A model generated the notes under the pieces. It saw nothing but the letters and a program-made list of their open reading frames with translations. It had not been told where the DNA came from and did no database searches. DNA of 64,000 nucleotides, taken from contig NZ_JAPVQY010000010.1 in assembly GCF_027257875.1 (NCBI RefSeq), forward strand, positions 62,001-126,000, written 5' to 3'. The DNA is from Burkholderia sp. IMCC1007. GTDB lineage: Bacteria > Pseudomonadota > Gammaproteobacteria > Burkholderiales > Burkholderiaceae. The position numbers and the translations under genes are program-made. Of the stretch, positions 37,001-50,439 are shown one piece after another. The stretch's first letter is position 1; the number at the start of each line of letters is the position of its first letter.

Positions 37001-37936
37001 GGCCGCCTTGCCGATCGCGTGGATCGCCTGCTCGTACGACGCGTAGTAGCGCTGCGCGTCCTCTTCGGTCGTCGCCGCTTCGCCGAGCATGTCGTACGAG
37101 TAGCGGAAGCCGCGTGCTTCGTACTTGCGGCTGTTCGCGAGCGCTTCGGAAATCGTTTCGCCGGTGACGAACTGCTCGCCCATCAGGCGCATCGCCATGT
37201 CGACGCCCTTGCGGATCAGCGGCTCGCCGCCGCGGCCGATCAGGCGCGTGAGCGCCGACGACAGGCCCGCTTCGCTGTTGGTCGTCACGAGCTTGCCGGT
37301 GATCATCAGCCCCCAGGTCGCCGCGTTCACGAACAGCGACGGCGCGTGGCCGACGTGCGAGCGCCAGTCGCCCTTGCTGATCTTGTCGCGGATCAGCGCA
37401 TCGCGCGTCGCGCGATCGGGAATGCGCAGCAGCGCTTCGGCGAGGCACATCAGCGCGACGCCTTCCTGGCTCGACAGCGAGAACTCGTGGATCAGCCCTT
37501 CGACACCGCCGCCCGAGCTCTTCTCGCGCAGCGCCTCGACGAGCGTCGTGGCGAGCGTCTGCACGTCGGCCTGCAGGTGCGCCGGCAGGCGCGCCTGGCC
37601 GAGCAGGAACGGCACGCATTCCGGCTCGGGACGGCGATACGCGGCCGTGATCGCCGCGCGCAGCACCGATTGCGGCTGCACGTTCTGCGCGAACTCGAGG
37701 AACGGATGCGGCGAGTTGTCGTCGTCGCCGTCGGTCGACTGGCCGTCGGCGAGTTCCGTCACGCCGCTGTTGCCCGACAGCTCGGGCGGCAGCTGGCCGT
37801 GCTCGATCCGCTCCAGATACGCGAAGATCGCCTGCTTGATCAGCCAGTGGGGAGTGCGCTCGAGACGCGCCGCCGCGTCTTTCAGGCGCGAACGGAGAAG
37901 GTCGTCGACTTTGACGCCGAGAGTCGTGCTTGCCAT
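34004..37936 (-). CDS. putA: Trifunctional PutA: repressor, proline dehydrogenase, P5C dehydrogenase
   Basis: A 1310-residue protein that oxidises proline to glutamate at the inner membrane. Residues ~1-50 are a ribbon-helix-helix repressor domain (TTLGVKVDDLLRSRLKDAAARLERTPHWLIKQAI). The proline dehydrogenase barrel (~150-520) contains EGPGISIKLSALHARYSR and RLVKGAYWDTEIK. The aldehyde dehydrogenase (~590-1060) has SPWNFPLAIFMGQ, TGSTEVA, ETGGQNAMIVDS and the nucleophile in SAGQRCSALRVL. A C-terminal domain follows. ATG 37936 matches the family N-terminus. Palindromic GTTGCA operators upstream imply proline-responsive autoregulation. Confidence 0.97.
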   Translation of the reverse strand: MASTTLGVKVDDLLRSRLKDAAARLERTPHWLIKQAIFAYLERIEHGQLPPELSGNSGVTELADGQSTDGDDDNSPHPFLEFAQNVQPQSVLRAAITAAYRRPEPECVPFLLGQARLPAHLQADVQTLATTLVEALREKSSGGGVEGLIHEFSLSSQEGVALMCLAEALLRIPDRATRDALIRDKISKGDWRSHVGHAPSLFVNAATWGLMITGKLVTTNSEAGLSSALTRLIGRGGEPLIRKGVDMAMRLMGEQFVTGETISEALANSRKYEARGFRYSYDMLGEAATTEEDAQRYYASYEQAIHAIGKAAGGRGIYEGPGISIKLSALHARYSRSQQDRTMSELLPRVRALALLARRYDIGLNIDAEEADRLELSLDLLEALCFDPELAGWNGIGFVVQGYQKRCPFVIDYLIDLARRSRHRLMIRLVKGAYWDTEIKRAQVDGLEGYPVYTRKIYTDVSYLACAKKLLAAPDAVYPQFATHNAYTLAAIYHLAGQNYYPGQYEFQCLHGMGEPLYEEVTGRDKLNRPCRVYAPVGTHETLLAYLVRRLLENGANTSFVNRIADKTVSVKELVADPVDEASKVVPLGAPHAKIPLPRHLYGDERPNSMGLDLSNEHRLASLSSALLASAHHPWRAAPMLADDALADAPARDVRNPADLRDIVGTVSEATSEHVSAALAHAVAAAPIWQATPVDARADCLVRAADLLEAQMHTLMGLIVREAGKSLPNAIAEIREAVDFLRYYAAQIRDEFSNDTHRPLGPVVCISPWNFPLAIFMGQVAAALAAGNTVLAKPAEQTPLIAAQAVRLLREAGVPAGAVQLLPGTGETVGAALVADARTRAVMFTGSTEVARLINKTLSARLDPDGKPIPLIAETGGQNAMIVDSSALAEQVVADVMQSSFDSAGQRCSALRVLCLQDDVADRTLTMLKGAMHELALGNPDRLSTDVGPVIDAEAKQTIDTHVASMKEKGHAVTQLPAPEACAHGTFVPPTLIEIGSIDELKREVFGPVLHVVRYRRSQLDKLLEQIRATGYGLTLGIHTRIDETIAHVVSNAHVGNIYVNRNVIGAVVGVQPFGGEGLSGTGPKAGGALYLQRLLATRPSGLPRSLAQALIADGAVAGEQRGNPASALTALRDWLIEQREPALAARCDGYLAQVPAGATAVLNGPTGERNTYTLGPRGTVLCVAATPGGARAQFAAVLATGNRALFAGAAGEALVAALPAALKAHAAVRKQADAPFDAVLFEGDSDELQKLVKDVAQRPGPIVSVQGVSAGAFENGDAEDYALERLLTERSVSVNTAAAGGNANLMTIG

Positions 37937-38013
37937 GGTGGGTTCGTGCGCCGGTGCGAGCCCGGCAATGTGGTGTGAGAGGATGCGCGAAATCCTACGG
38001 CACGCAATAAAAA

Positions 38014-38044
38014 GGTGCAACCAAATTGAGAGATCGGTTGCACC
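38014..38044. promoter_or_regulatory. PutA operator palindrome
   Basis: GGTGCAACC (38014-38022) and GGTTGCACC (38036-38044) are perfect inverted arms 78 bp upstream of putA. Each contains the hexamer GTTGCA, the known recognition sequence of the PutA ribbon-helix-helix domain. Further copies lie at 38079-38086 (a self-complementary GTTGCAAC) and 38187-38192. Confidence 0.8.
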
Positions 38045-38267
38045 TACATCTTAGTCAATATAATCAGACACTTAGGCAGTTGCAACCTAGGGGTTGCCCG
38101 TGGTCGGCGGATCGGTGTTTTCCCTGATCGGGGTGGTTTGACACGCGTGGGCAACCTTTTGTGTGCCATGCGGAGGGGAAAAACGGGTTGCACTGGGTTG
38201 GCGACGGGTGTCGCGAGCTGGCGGTCGGAGAAGCCTCGGCTTTGGGAATCGTGAGTGGGTCGGCAAG

Positions 38268-38339
38268 GTCCGCTGCGTCCGCCGAGTCCGCCGAGTCCGC
38301 TGAGTCCGCTGAGTCCGCTGAGTCCGCCGAGTCCGCCGG
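38268..38339. repeat. Eight 9-bp tandem repeats downstream of priA
   Basis: Eight contiguous units of GTCCGC(C/T)GA, 72 bp in all, between the priA stop and the putA operators. The first and last units diverge at the end. It is a minisatellite-like array and probably varies in copy number between strains. Confidence 0.85.
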
Positions 38340-38390
38340 TCCGGCGTCCCACCGCAGCGCACGGCACGACGACCGCGGCCGCGACACAGC

Positions 38391-40652
<2,262 letters not shown>

Positions 40653-41100
40653 CACTGCACTCCGGCAGCGACTCGGGCGATGCGGACGACTTGCACCCGC
40701 GTCCGCGTCAAGGTGGCGAACTTAAAGTAAAACTTCAGATTCGGCGCTAAGTTTTGGATTCGCATTAGGAATCGCCGTATACCCTGACCAGCCTGTGGAT
40801 AACTTTGTTGAGAACTCGCCGTTCAACAGCCGCGAAGCGCGCGGGGCCGCGCTTTCCGCTGTTTTCGACCGCCCGCTCCGGCGCCCCGCGAAGCCTTATT
40901 CCATAAGGCTGCTATTCAAATTACCGAACCATAGCGAGGCAATTCGACCGATACAGGGCTCTACCGCGCTGCAACGAGGAAAATGTGCATAAGTCAAGTC
41001 TTGACAAGCAAGGAATCGGCAACCGGTGCGGGGTTGCGCCCTGTTTAGCGCAGACGGCGAAACGCCGTCACCCCGCAGTGCAGCATAAGTGCCCTTGCGT
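40653..41100. other. 448-bp priA-hemE intergenic region
   Basis: Includes a perfect DnaA box TGTGGATAA (40794-40802), an 8-bp-stem hairpin (40892-40910), a GTCAAGTCTTGAC palindrome (40993-41005) and a 7-bp-stem hairpin at 41053-41069 that may mark the 3' end of hemE mRNA. Short open frames here look non-coding. Confidence 0.5.
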
Positions 41101-42195
41101 TCAGCCTGCCGCTCCGCTACGGATCGCGCGGCTGTGGTTGTGCACTTCGTCGACCAGTTCGGCGACGTGATCCGGCGACGTGAACTGCGAAATCCCGTGG
41201 CCGAGGTTGAATACGTGGCCCGGATGATTGCCGTAGCTGTCGAGTACCGCGCGCGCCTGTTCGCGCACCGCAGCCGGCGGCGCAAACAGGATCGTCGGGT
41301 CCAGGTTGCCCTGCAGCGCGACGCAGCCGCCCACGCGCTCGCGCGCGGCGCCGAGGTTGACCGTCCAGTCGAGCCCGACCGCGTCGACGCCCGTCGCCGC
41401 GATTTCCTCGAGCCACAGGCCGCCGCCCTTCGTGAACGTGATCACCGGCACGCGCTCGCCGTCGTGCTCGCGCTTGAGCTGCGCGACCACGCGGCGAATG
41501 TAGTCCAGCGAGAAGCGCTGGTACGCGCCGTCCGCCAGCGCGCCGCCCCACGTATCGAAGATCATCACGGCCTGCGCGCCGGCTTCGATCTGCGCGTTCA
41601 GGTACGCGGCCACGGCCTGCGCATTCACGTCGAGGATCCGGTGCATCAGGTCGGGGCGCGAATACGCCATCGACTTCACCGTGCGGAAATCGTCCGAGCC
41701 GCCGCCTTCGACCATGTAGCACGCGAGCGTCCACGGGCTGCCCGAGAAGCCGATCAGCGGCACGCGCTGGCGGCCCTGCGCATCGGTCAACGCGCGGCGG
41801 ATCTCGCGCACGGCGCCCGTCACGTAGCCGAGCGTCTCTTCGATATCCGGCACCGCGAGCTTCGCGACGTCGGCCTCGGTGCGCACCGGGTGCGCGAACT
41901 TCGGCCCTTCGCCGACCTGGAAGTCGAGGCCGAGACCCATCGCGTCGGGAATCGTCAGGATGTCGGAGAACAGGATCGCCGCGTCGAGCGGAAAGCGCTC
42001 GAGCGGCTGCAGCGTCACTTCGGTCGCGTAGTCGGGATTCTTCGCGAGGCCGAGGAAGCTGCCCGCGCGTGCGCGGGTCGCGTTGTATTCGGGCAGATAG
42101 CGGCCCGCCTGGCGCATCAGCCAGATCGGCGTGTAGTCGGTCGGCTCGCGCAGAAGCGCACGCAGGAAGGTGTCGTTGAGCAGGTTATGGGCCAC
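41101..42195 (-). CDS. hemE: Uroporphyrinogen decarboxylase
   Basis: A 364-residue TIM-barrel enzyme that decarboxylates uroporphyrinogen III to coproporphyrinogen III in heme synthesis. The family signatures [15 protein letters not shown] and [16 protein letters not shown] are intact, and the catalytic aspartate lies in [15 protein letters not shown] place the start at GTG 42195 (protein begins [14 protein letters not shown]), matching the usual family length; an upstream ATG at 42228 adds 11 residues. Neither has a strong ribosome-binding site. Confidence 0.96.
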   Translation of the reverse strand: MAHNLLNDTFLRALLREPTDYTPIWLMRQAGRYLPEYNATRARAGSFLGLAKNPDYATEVTLQPLERFPLDAAILFSDILTIPDAMGLGLDFQVGEGPKFAHPVRTEADVAKLAVPDIEETLGYVTGAVREIRRALTDAQGRQRVPLIGFSGSPWTLACYMVEGGGSDDFRTVKSMAYSRPDLMHRILDVNAQAVAAYLNAQIEAGAQAVMIFDTWGGALADGAYQRFSLDYIRRVVAQLKREHDGERVPVITFTKGGGLWLEEIAATGVDAVGLDWTVNLGAARERVGGCVALQGNLDPTILFAPPAAVREQARAVLDSYGNHPGHVFNLGHGISQFTSPDHVAELVDEVHNHSRAIRSGAAG

Positions 42196-42344
42196 GGTAG
42201 GAGCGACGATGCGAAGGCAAAGCGGCATTTTACCGGAGCGGGGCCGCGCGGCTGCGTATGCCGATGCGATGGCGGCCATATGACGCGCGCGATGGCTCCG
42301 TTATGATCGGACGCTGATATCGAACCGAACGAAGGAGGAGACCG

Positions 42345-43148
42345 ATGAAGATGTTTGCCACGCTGGCGCTCGCGACGGCTGCCATGCTCTGCAGCGCCGT
42401 CGCGTATGCGCAGGCCGGTTCGGCCGCAGTCGCCGCGCCCGCCGCCGGCTCGCGGCTCGACGACGTGATCGCGCGCGGCACGTTGCGCGTGTGCACGACC
42501 GGCGACTACAAGCCGTATTCGTACTACCGGACCGATGGCCGCTTCGAGGGCATCGACATCGACATGGCCGAATCGCTCGCGAAATCGCTCGGCGTGAAGG
42601 CCGAGTTCGTGAAGACGAGCTGGCCGAATCTCACCAACGACTTCGTTGCGAAGTGCGACATCGCGGTGGGCGGCGTGTCGACGACGCTCGAGCGCCAGAA
42701 GCGCGCATTCTTCACGCAGCCGTACGTGGTCGACGGCAAGACGCCGATCGCGCGCTGCGCCGACGCCGACAAGTACCAGACGATCGCACAGATCGACCGG
42801 CCCGAGACGCGCGTGATCGTGAATCCGGGCGGCACCAACGAGCGCTTTGCGAAGCAGTTCTTCGCGCATGCGAACCTGACCGTCTATCCGGACAACGTGA
42901 CGATCTTCAAGCAGATCCTCGCGGGCAAGGCCGACGTGATGGTGACCGATGCATCCGAGACGCTGCTGCAGCAAAAACTGAATCCGGGCCTGTGCTCGGT
43001 GCATCCGGACAAGCCGTTCCAGTTCGGCGAGAAGGCGTACATGGTGCCGCGCGGCGACGTCGTGTTCCAGCAGTACGTCGACCAGTGGCTGCACCTCGCG
43101 TTGTCGGCCGGCGACTACCAGGCGATCTCCGACAAGTGGCTGAAGTGA
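42345..43148 (+). CDS. PheC-like periplasmic cyclohexadienyl/arogenate dehydratase
   Basis: A 267-residue exported protein of the family 3 solute-binding fold. After the signal peptide (ATLALATAAMLCSAVAYAQA) the segments TTGDYKPYSY, TSWPNLTNDF, VNPGGTNERFAKQ, YPDNVTIFKQI and LCSVHPDKPF follow Pseudomonas aeruginosa PheC closely. PheC converts prephenate to phenylpyruvate and arogenate to phenylalanine in the periplasm. It could instead be a plain amino-acid-binding protein, but there are no ABC partners beside it. GGAGGAG precedes the ATG; it is divergent from hemE. Confidence 0.8.
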   Translation: MKMFATLALATAAMLCSAVAYAQAGSAAVAAPAAGSRLDDVIARGTLRVCTTGDYKPYSYYRTDGRFEGIDIDMAESLAKSLGVKAEFVKTSWPNLTNDFVAKCDIAVGGVSTTLERQKRAFFTQPYVVDGKTPIARCADADKYQTIAQIDRPETRVIVNPGGTNERFAKQFFAHANLTVYPDNVTIFKQILAGKADVMVTDASETLLQQKLNPGLCSVHPDKPFQFGEKAYMVPRGDVVFQQYVDQWLHLALSAGDYQAISDKWLK

Positions 43149-43604
43149 GCGGAGCCGGCCGCGGCGGACGCGCTCGATGACGGGCGCTACCCCCGCAATC
43201 GCGGCCCGCATCGCAGCGTTCGGCGGTGCTGCGGCCGCTGCAGCACGCTCACTGCCGTTACACATCGGCGTCCCGCCGCATCGCGCATCATCGCGAAATT
43301 GGCCGAATGGCTGACTGTTGCGTGCGCCGATCACGTTTCAAAATCTTTCTGACGAATCAATCGTCATACGTGGCATCTGTCGTGCGATGCGATTTCCGGC
43401 GTGCAAATCGGCAATTCGCCGACACGAAAACGCACGAAAAACGCATCGCGCGCATGCAATGAAAACTCTGCCGAAAAGAAGGGTAAAAATTGCCTTTATC
43501 AGGACCCCGAAAACAGCAAAAAATCCCGCAAAGCCTTATCTGGCGGGCGTTACAACCTGAAACACTTTGTTACCGCGACAGGTGATTAATTCGCCCACAA
43601 TGGC

Positions 43605-43817
43605 TTCAACGGTTTCAACACGGATGCGGTCTCGTGTGCCAAGTGTGAGCGGACGCGAAGCGCTGCGAGCCAGTCGGTCACGTACCGAAGCCCTTCCGAG
43701 GGGCATCCCTGTTGGAGTCGTTTCCGGCTCCCCGCCGGACTCGGTTTCAACTTTGGTCTCCTCGCGCTAACCCCGTAGCGTGTGGTTTTTAGCGGGCTAA
43801 TAGGCCCGCTTTTTTTC
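43605..43817 (+). ncRNA. Candidate structured small RNA ending in an intrinsic terminator
   Basis: No protein frame is convincing here, but several stable hairpins follow one another: CGGTCACGTACCG (43676-43688 area), CCCTTCCGAGGGG, and GGAGTCG-TTTC-CGGCTCC. The run ends in a perfect 7-bp GC stem plus seven T at 43791-43817. The motif CGGTTTCAAC occurs at both ends (43610-43619 and 43742-43751). The 5' end is a guess. I could not match it to 6S, 4.5S, tmRNA or RNase P RNA. Confidence 0.4.
43791..43817 (+). terminator. Intrinsic terminator
   Basis: AGCGGGC (43791-43797) pairs with GCCCGCT across a six-base loop and is followed by a run of seven T on the plus strand. There is no T-run on the minus strand, so it terminates plus-strand transcription, most likely of the candidate RNA. 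Confidence 0.8.
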
Positions 43818-43876
43818 GTCCACAGAAAACGCAACGGCCCGCAGGCCGCCGCGTCCTCCCCGCCGCCGGATCCGCT

Positions 43877-45604
43877 TTACGCGGTCTTCTGCACGTCGAG
43901 TTTCAACTCGTCGATCATCCGCTCGCGCATCACGAACTTCTGCACCTTGCCCGTCACCGTCATCGGCAGTTCGTCGACGAAGCGGATATAGCGCGGGATC
44001 TTGTAGTGCGCGATCTGGCCGTTGCAGAACGCGCGCACGTCGTCCTCGGTCATCTGCTCGTCCGCGCGCAGCACGATCCACGCACACAGCTCTTCGCCGT
44101 ACTTCGCGTCGGGCACGCCGAACACCTGCGCGCTCTGAATCTTCGGATGCCTGAACAGGAATTCCTCGATCTCGCGCGGATACACGTTCTCGCCGCCGCG
44201 AATCACCATGTCCTTCAGCCGGCCGACGATGTTGCAGTAGCCGTCCTCGTCGAGCGTCGCGAGATCGCCCGTATGCATCCACCCGTCGAGCAGTACTTCG
44301 CGCGTCTTCGCGTCGTCGTCCCAGTAGCCGAGCATCACCGAATAGCCCTTCGTGCACAGCTCGCCGGTCGCGCCGACCGGCACGATCTCGCCGTTCGGGT
44401 CGACGATCTTCACTTCCAGGTGCGGCTGGATGCGCCCGACCGTCGTCGTGCGCTTCTCCAGCGGATCGTCGGTCGAGCTCTGGAACGACACCGGGCTCGT
44501 CTCCGTCATCCCGTACGCGATCGTGATTTCCGACAGATGCATCTGCGACACCACGCGCTTCATCGTCTCGATCGGACACGGCGAGCCGGCCATGATCCCG
44601 GTGCGCAGCGTCGACAGGTCGAACTTCGCGAACGCCGGATGATCGAGCTCCGCGATGAACATCGTCGGCACGCCGTGCAACGCGGTGCAGCGTTCTTCTG
44701 CGACGGCCGCGAGCGTCGCGACCGGGTCGAACGCCTCGCCGGGGAACACCATCGCGGCGCCGGTCGACACGCATGCGAGCACGGCCAGCACCATCCCGAA
44801 GCAGTGATAGAGCGGCACCGGGATGCAGAGCGAATCCTGTTCGGTGAAACGCATCGCCATCGCGATCGAGCGCGCGTTGTTGACGACGTTGCGGTGCGTG
44901 AGCGTCGCGCCCTTCGGGCTGCCGGTCGTGCCGCTCGTGAACTGGATGTTGATCGGATCGGTCGCCGCGAGCGTCGCGCCGATCGCATCGAGCCGCGTGA
45001 TGTCGAGCGTATCGCGGCCACGGGCCATCACGTCCGCGAAGCGGAACATGCCGGCTGGCGCTGTGTCGCCCATCGACACGATCGTGCGCAGGCTCGGCAC
45101 GCGTGCCGCATGCAGGTCGCCCGGCGTCGCGCTCGCAAGCTCGGGCGCGAGCGTCTGCAGCATCTCGACATACGCGGAGCTCTTGAAACGCTCGGCCGCG
45201 ATCACGGCCTTGCAGCCGACCTTGTTCAGCGCGTATTCGAGTTCCGACAGCCGATAGGCTGGATTGATGTTGACGAGGATCGCGCCGAGGCGCGCGGTTG
45301 CGAACTGCGTGAGCAGCCATTCGCTGCGGTTCGGCGACCAGATGCCGACGCAGTCGCCCTTCGCGATTCCGAGCGCGGCGAGGCCCGCCGCGAGCACGTC
45401 GATCTCGTGCGCGAATTCACGCCACGTCCAGCGCACCTGCTGCTCGCGGAACACGACGGCCGGGCGATCGGGAAACCGGCCTGCCGTATCGAGCAGGAAC
45501 CGGCTGATCGTCGCTTCGGATAGCGGCACGTCGGTCGCGCCGCGCACGTACGACAGTCCGTTTTCGGGCGCGATCAGCGCCCCCTTGCCAAGGTCTGCTG
45601 CCAT
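43877..45604 (-). CDS. Medium/long-chain acyl-CoA synthetase (ACSF2-like)
   Basis: A 575-residue AMP-forming ligase activating fatty acids to acyl-CoA. ATP-binding motif [20 protein letters not shown], adenine loop [15 protein letters not shown], hinge region [28 protein letters not shown] and the C-terminal catalytic lysine in [10 protein letters not shown] are all present. ATG 45604 has GGAGA five bases upstream. It stands alone, between a terminator-bearing gap and the ATP synthase operon. Confidence 0.92.
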   Translation of the reverse strand: MAADLGKGALIAPENGLSYVRGATDVPLSEATISRFLLDTAGRFPDRPAVVFREQQVRWTWREFAHEIDVLAAGLAALGIAKGDCVGIWSPNRSEWLLTQFATARLGAILVNINPAYRLSELEYALNKVGCKAVIAAERFKSSAYVEMLQTLAPELASATPGDLHAARVPSLRTIVSMGDTAPAGMFRFADVMARGRDTLDITRLDAIGATLAATDPINIQFTSGTTGSPKGATLTHRNVVNNARSIAMAMRFTEQDSLCIPVPLYHCFGMVLAVLACVSTGAAMVFPGEAFDPVATLAAVAEERCTALHGVPTMFIAELDHPAFAKFDLSTLRTGIMAGSPCPIETMKRVVSQMHLSEITIAYGMTETSPVSFQSSTDDPLEKRTTTVGRIQPHLEVKIVDPNGEIVPVGATGELCTKGYSVMLGYWDDDAKTREVLLDGWMHTGDLATLDEDGYCNIVGRLKDMVIRGGENVYPREIEEFLFRHPKIQSAQVFGVPDAKYGEELCAWIVLRADEQMTEDDVRAFCNGQIAHYKIPRYIRFVDELPMTVTGKVQKFVMRERMIDELKLDVQKTA

Positions 45605-45816
45605 CGATGTCTCCGTCCGTTTTTGTCTGATCGGCTGCGACACGCGGCTGACGTGCGTGCCTGCGCCGCCGTGCTCGCGGCGGCGAACCTCTGAGCGCAT
45701 GATGCCGCGCTCTGCTGACGACACTCTGACATCAAATCGCGGCGGACGGATGAAATAGCACGACCGAACGATACGATCCGGCCTGTAAAAAACTGACGAA
45801 ACCGGCACACGAAAAA

Positions 45817-45845
45817 AAAGCAGCCCGAAGGCTGCTTTCTTTCGC
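45817..45845 (-). terminator. Intrinsic terminator of the atp operon
   Basis: AAAGCAGCC (45817-45825) pairs perfectly with GGCTGCTTT (45830-45838) around a CGAA loop. On the minus strand it is followed by a run of eight T. It lies about 20 bp past the atpC stop. Confidence 0.9.
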
Positions 45846-45862
45846 GGGATACGCGGCGCGGC

Positions 45863-46288
45863 TCAGTGCCGGCTGCGCACCTTCGCCAGACGCTGGATCG
45901 CTTCGAGCTGCGCCATCGCGGTCGCGAGCTCCGATTGCGCCTTTGCGAGGTCGAGGTCCGACTTCGCGTTCTGCAGCGTTTCCTCGGCACGCTTGCGCGC
46001 TTCCTCGGCTTTCGCCGCGTCGAGGTCCTTGCCGCGGATCGCGGTATCGGCGAGCACCGTCACGGCGCCCGGCTGCACTTCGAGAATGCCGCCTGCGACG
46101 AACACGAATTCGTCGTTGCCGCCCTCGACTTCGATGCGCACCGCACCCGGACGAATCCGCGTGATCAGCGGCGTGTGACCCGGCAGAATACCCAGCTCAC
46201 CCGTTTCGCCCGGCAGCGCGACGAATTTCGCCTGGCCCGAGAAGATCTGCTCTTCCGCGCTGACGACGTCTACTTTGATGGTTGCCAT
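45863..46288 (-). CDS. atpC: ATP synthase epsilon subunit
   Basis: The 141-residue epsilon subunit of the F1 central stalk, which couples rotation and can inhibit ATP hydrolysis. The N-terminal beta-sandwich ([42 protein letters not shown]) is followed by the two-helix C-terminal domain. ATG 46288 has AGGAG seven bases upstream. It is the last gene of the operon. Confidence 0.97.
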   Translation of the reverse strand: MATIKVDVVSAEEQIFSGQAKFVALPGETGELGILPGHTPLITRIRPGAVRIEVEGGNDEFVFVAGGILEVQPGAVTVLADTAIRGKDLDAAKAEEARKRAEETLQNAKSDLDLAKAQSELATAMAQLEAIQRLAKVRSRH

Positions 46289-46442
46289 ATCGACTCCTGT
46301 CGACGAGTGCCCGCGCCTGCGGCGCGCACCCTCGTCCCATGCACGGCGGGTTGAGCGTATTACGTGGGCGCCCATCCGCGAACGGATACCATCAAGGTAT
46401 CCTTCACGGACGCACGGGCGCCCGCTGCGTTACACCCGACCC

Positions 46443-47903
<1,461 letters not shown>

Positions 47904-48779
47904 TTAAACAGCGGCTGCGCCGCCGACGATCTCCGACAGTTCTTTCGTAATCGCGGCCTGACGGCTCTTGTTGTATACGAGCTGCAGTTCGCTGATCACC
48001 GTCTTCGCGTTGTCGGACGCAGCCTTCATCGCGACCATCCGCGCCGATTGCTCGGACGCCATGTTTTCCGCGACGGCCTGGTACACCAGCGCCTCGACGT
48101 AACGCACGAGCAGTTCGTCGACGACAGCCTGTGCGTCCGGCTCGTAGATGTAATCCCACGACGTCGACGGCGTGCCGTCATCCGCTTCGAAGTGTTCCGA
48201 CGACAGCGGCAGCAGTTGCTCGATCACGGCTTCCTGCTTCATCGTGTTGACGAAGCGCGTGTACGCGATATAAACCGCCGACAGCTTGCCTTCCGAGTAC
48301 AGATCGAGCTGCGTCTTGACCGCGCCGATCAGCTTGTCCAGGTGCGGGGTATCGCCGAGGTGCACGACCTGCGACATCACCTTCGCGCCGAAGCGATTCA
48401 GGAACCCGAGGCCCTTGCTACCGATTGCGGTGGCTTCGACCGTCTGGCCCTTCTCTTCCAGCTCCTTGAACTTCTGCACCGTCGCACGCAGCACGTTGGT
48501 GTTCAGACCGCCGCACAGACCCTTGTCGGTCGTGACGAGGATGATGCCGGCCGTCTTCACGCCGTCGTTCGCCACCATGAACGGGTGGCGGTATTCCGGG
48601 TTCGCGCGGCTCATGTGCGCGGCGATGGCACGGACCTTGTCCGCGTACGGACGAGCTGCGCGCATGCGTTCCTGCGCGCGGCGCATCTTCGATGCGGCCA
48701 CCATCTCCATCGCCTTCGTGATCTTGCGCGTGTTTTGCACGCTCTTGATCTTGCCGCGAATTTCCTTCATTCCAGCCAT
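47904..48779 (-). CDS. atpG: ATP synthase gamma subunit
   Basis: The 291-residue rotor shaft of F1. The N-terminal helix [35 protein letters not shown] and the C-terminal helix [45 protein letters not shown] are the two coiled-coil arms typical of the subunit. It lies 70 bp behind atpA. Confidence 0.98.
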   Translation of the reverse strand: MAGMKEIRGKIKSVQNTRKITKAMEMVAASKMRRAQERMRAARPYADKVRAIAAHMSRANPEYRHPFMVANDGVKTAGIILVTTDKGLCGGLNTNVLRATVQKFKELEEKGQTVEATAIGSKGLGFLNRFGAKVMSQVVHLGDTPHLDKLIGAVKTQLDLYSEGKLSAVYIAYTRFVNTMKQEAVIEQLLPLSSEHFEADDGTPSTSWDYIYEPDAQAVVDELLVRYVEALVYQAVAENMASEQSARMVAMKAASDNAKTVISELQLVYNKSRQAAITKELSEIVGGAAAV

Positions 48780-48849
48780 AGCTTGCTCCTTGACCGAAGC
48801 GGCGCGGGCGCGATCAGCACCCGCGCGGCCTCAGTGTGTCACTCGCGGA

Positions 48850-50391
48850 TCAATAGGCACCCGACTTCTTGAAGGACTCGATTGCCGCGCGCAGCGCGCC
48901 TTCGTCGTCCTTCGAGAGATCCTTGGTGTCTTCGATGCGCTTGATGAGGTCAGCGTGGCTGGTCTTCAGGTTGTCGCGCAGGCCCTTCTCGAACGCGAGC
49001 ACTTGCTTCACGTCGAGGTCGTCGAGGTAGCCGTTGTTCGCGGCGTACAGCGACACGGCCAGTTCCCACACCTGCAGCGGCTGGTACTGCGGCTGCTTCA
49101 GCAGTTCCGTCACGCGGCGGCCGCGCTCGAGCTGCTTGCGGGTCGCTTCGTCGAGGTCCGATGCGAACTGCGCGAATGCAGCGAGTTCACGGTACTGCGC
49201 GAGGTCGGTACGGATACCGCCCGACAGCTTCTTCACGACCTTCGTCTGCGCGGCGCCACCGACTCGCGACACCGACACGCCGGCGTTGATTGCCGGGCGG
49301 ATGCCTGCGTTGAACAGGTCGGTTTCCAGGAAGATCTGGCCGTCGGTAATCGAGATCACGTTCGTCGGAACGAACGCGGTCACGTCGCCAGCCTGCGTTT
49401 CGATGACCGGCAGTGCCGTCAGCGAGCCGCTCTTGCCCTTCACTTCGCCGTTCGTGAACTTCTCGACATACTCTTCCGACACGCGAGCCGCACGCTCGAG
49501 CAGACGCGAGTGCAGATAGAACACGTCGCCCGGGTATGCTTCACGGCCCGGCGGGCGGCGCAGCAGCAGCGAGATCTGACGGTATGCCCATGCTTGCTTG
49601 GTCAAGTCGTCATAGATGATCAGCGCGTCTTGACCACGGTCGCGGAAGTATTCGCCCATCGTGCAGCCGGCGTACGGTGCCAGGTACTGCATTGCAGCCG
49701 AATCCGATGCCGAAGCGGCGACGACGATCGTGTATTCCAGCGCGCCCGTTTCTTCGAGCTTGCGCACCACGTTCATGATCGACGAAGCCTTCTGGCCGAT
49801 CGCGACGTAGATACAGATCAGGTCCTTGCCCTTCTGGTTGATGATCGCGTCGAGCGCCACCGCGGTCTTGCCGCACTGACGGTCGCCGATGATCAGCTCA
49901 CGCTGGCCACGGCCGATCGGCACCATCGCGTCGATCGACTTGATGCCCGTCTGCACCGGCTGCGACACCGACTTACGCCAGATCACGCCCGGGGCGATCT
50001 TTTCGATCGCGTCGGTCAGCTTCGCGTTGACCGGGCCCTTGCCGTCGATCGGGTTGCCGAGCGCGTCGACCACGCGGCCGACGAGTTCCGGGCCGACCGG
50101 GACTTCGAGAATGCGGCCCGTCGTCTTGACGATGTCGCCTTCCGAGATGTGTTCGTATTCGCCGAGAATCACCGCGCCGACCGAGTCGCGCTCGAGGTTC
50201 AGCGCGAGACCGAACGTGTTGCCCGGAAACTCGAGCATTTCGCCCTGCATCACGTCCGACAGGCCGTGGATACGCACGATACCGTCGGTCACGGAGATCA
50301 CGGTGCCCTGGTTGCGAACGTCTGCGCTCGCTTCAAGGCCCTGGATCCGGCTCTTGATCAGCTCGCTGATCTCAGAGGGATTGAGTTGCAT
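48850..50391 (-). CDS. atpA: ATP synthase alpha subunit
   Basis: The 513-residue non-catalytic nucleotide-binding F1 subunit. The P-loop is [20 protein letters not shown]; the arginine-finger region lies in [33 protein letters not shown]. The N-terminal [16 protein letters not shown] contacts the delta subunit. It follows atpH after 48 bp. Confidence 0.99.
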   Translation of the reverse strand: MQLNPSEISELIKSRIQGLEASADVRNQGTVISVTDGIVRIHGLSDVMQGEMLEFPGNTFGLALNLERDSVGAVILGEYEHISEGDIVKTTGRILEVPVGPELVGRVVDALGNPIDGKGPVNAKLTDAIEKIAPGVIWRKSVSQPVQTGIKSIDAMVPIGRGQRELIIGDRQCGKTAVALDAIINQKGKDLICIYVAIGQKASSIMNVVRKLEETGALEYTIVVAASASDSAAMQYLAPYAGCTMGEYFRDRGQDALIIYDDLTKQAWAYRQISLLLRRPPGREAYPGDVFYLHSRLLERAARVSEEYVEKFTNGEVKGKSGSLTALPVIETQAGDVTAFVPTNVISITDGQIFLETDLFNAGIRPAINAGVSVSRVGGAAQTKVVKKLSGGIRTDLAQYRELAAFAQFASDLDEATRKQLERGRRVTELLKQPQYQPLQVWELAVSLYAANNGYLDDLDVKQVLAFEKGLRDNLKTSHADLIKRIEDTKDLSKDDEGALRAAIESFKKSGAY

Positions 50392-50439
50392 TATTCGCTC
50401 CTGATAGTCAATTCTGTTGCGTGCCGGCTGCCTGGGCGC

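Larger units (their letters stand above)
37937..38390. other. 454-bp putA-priA intergenic region
   Basis: Holds the PutA operators (38014-38192) and a 9-bp tandem repeat (38268-38339). putA runs away from this region and priA runs into it. No protein gene is supported. Confidence 0.6.
43149..43876. other. 728-bp non-coding region with a candidate RNA
   Basis: Flanked by the PheC-like gene and the convergent acyl-CoA synthetase. The part 43300-43560 is AT-rich with short low-quality open frames on the plus strand that lack ribosome-binding sites. The right half is the candidate structured RNA listed separately. Confidence 0.6.

Noticed and set aside
34475-37978. 1167-residue open frame on the plus strand opposite putA
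   Set aside because: It is antisense to an unmistakable putA, has Arg/Ala/Asp-rich composition and no domain features. Long shadow frames are expected at this GC content.
38268-38339. CRISPR-like array
   Set aside because: Units are 9 bp and contiguous, with no spacers; this is a simple tandem repeat.
40795-40992. 65-residue open frame in the priA-hemE gap
   Set aside because: No ribosome-binding site and no family resemblance; it overlaps the DnaA box and hairpins.
43605-43817. 6S RNA
   Set aside because: The two ends carry the same CGGTTTCAAC motif as direct copies and do not pair, so the long closed rod of 6S RNA is not supported.
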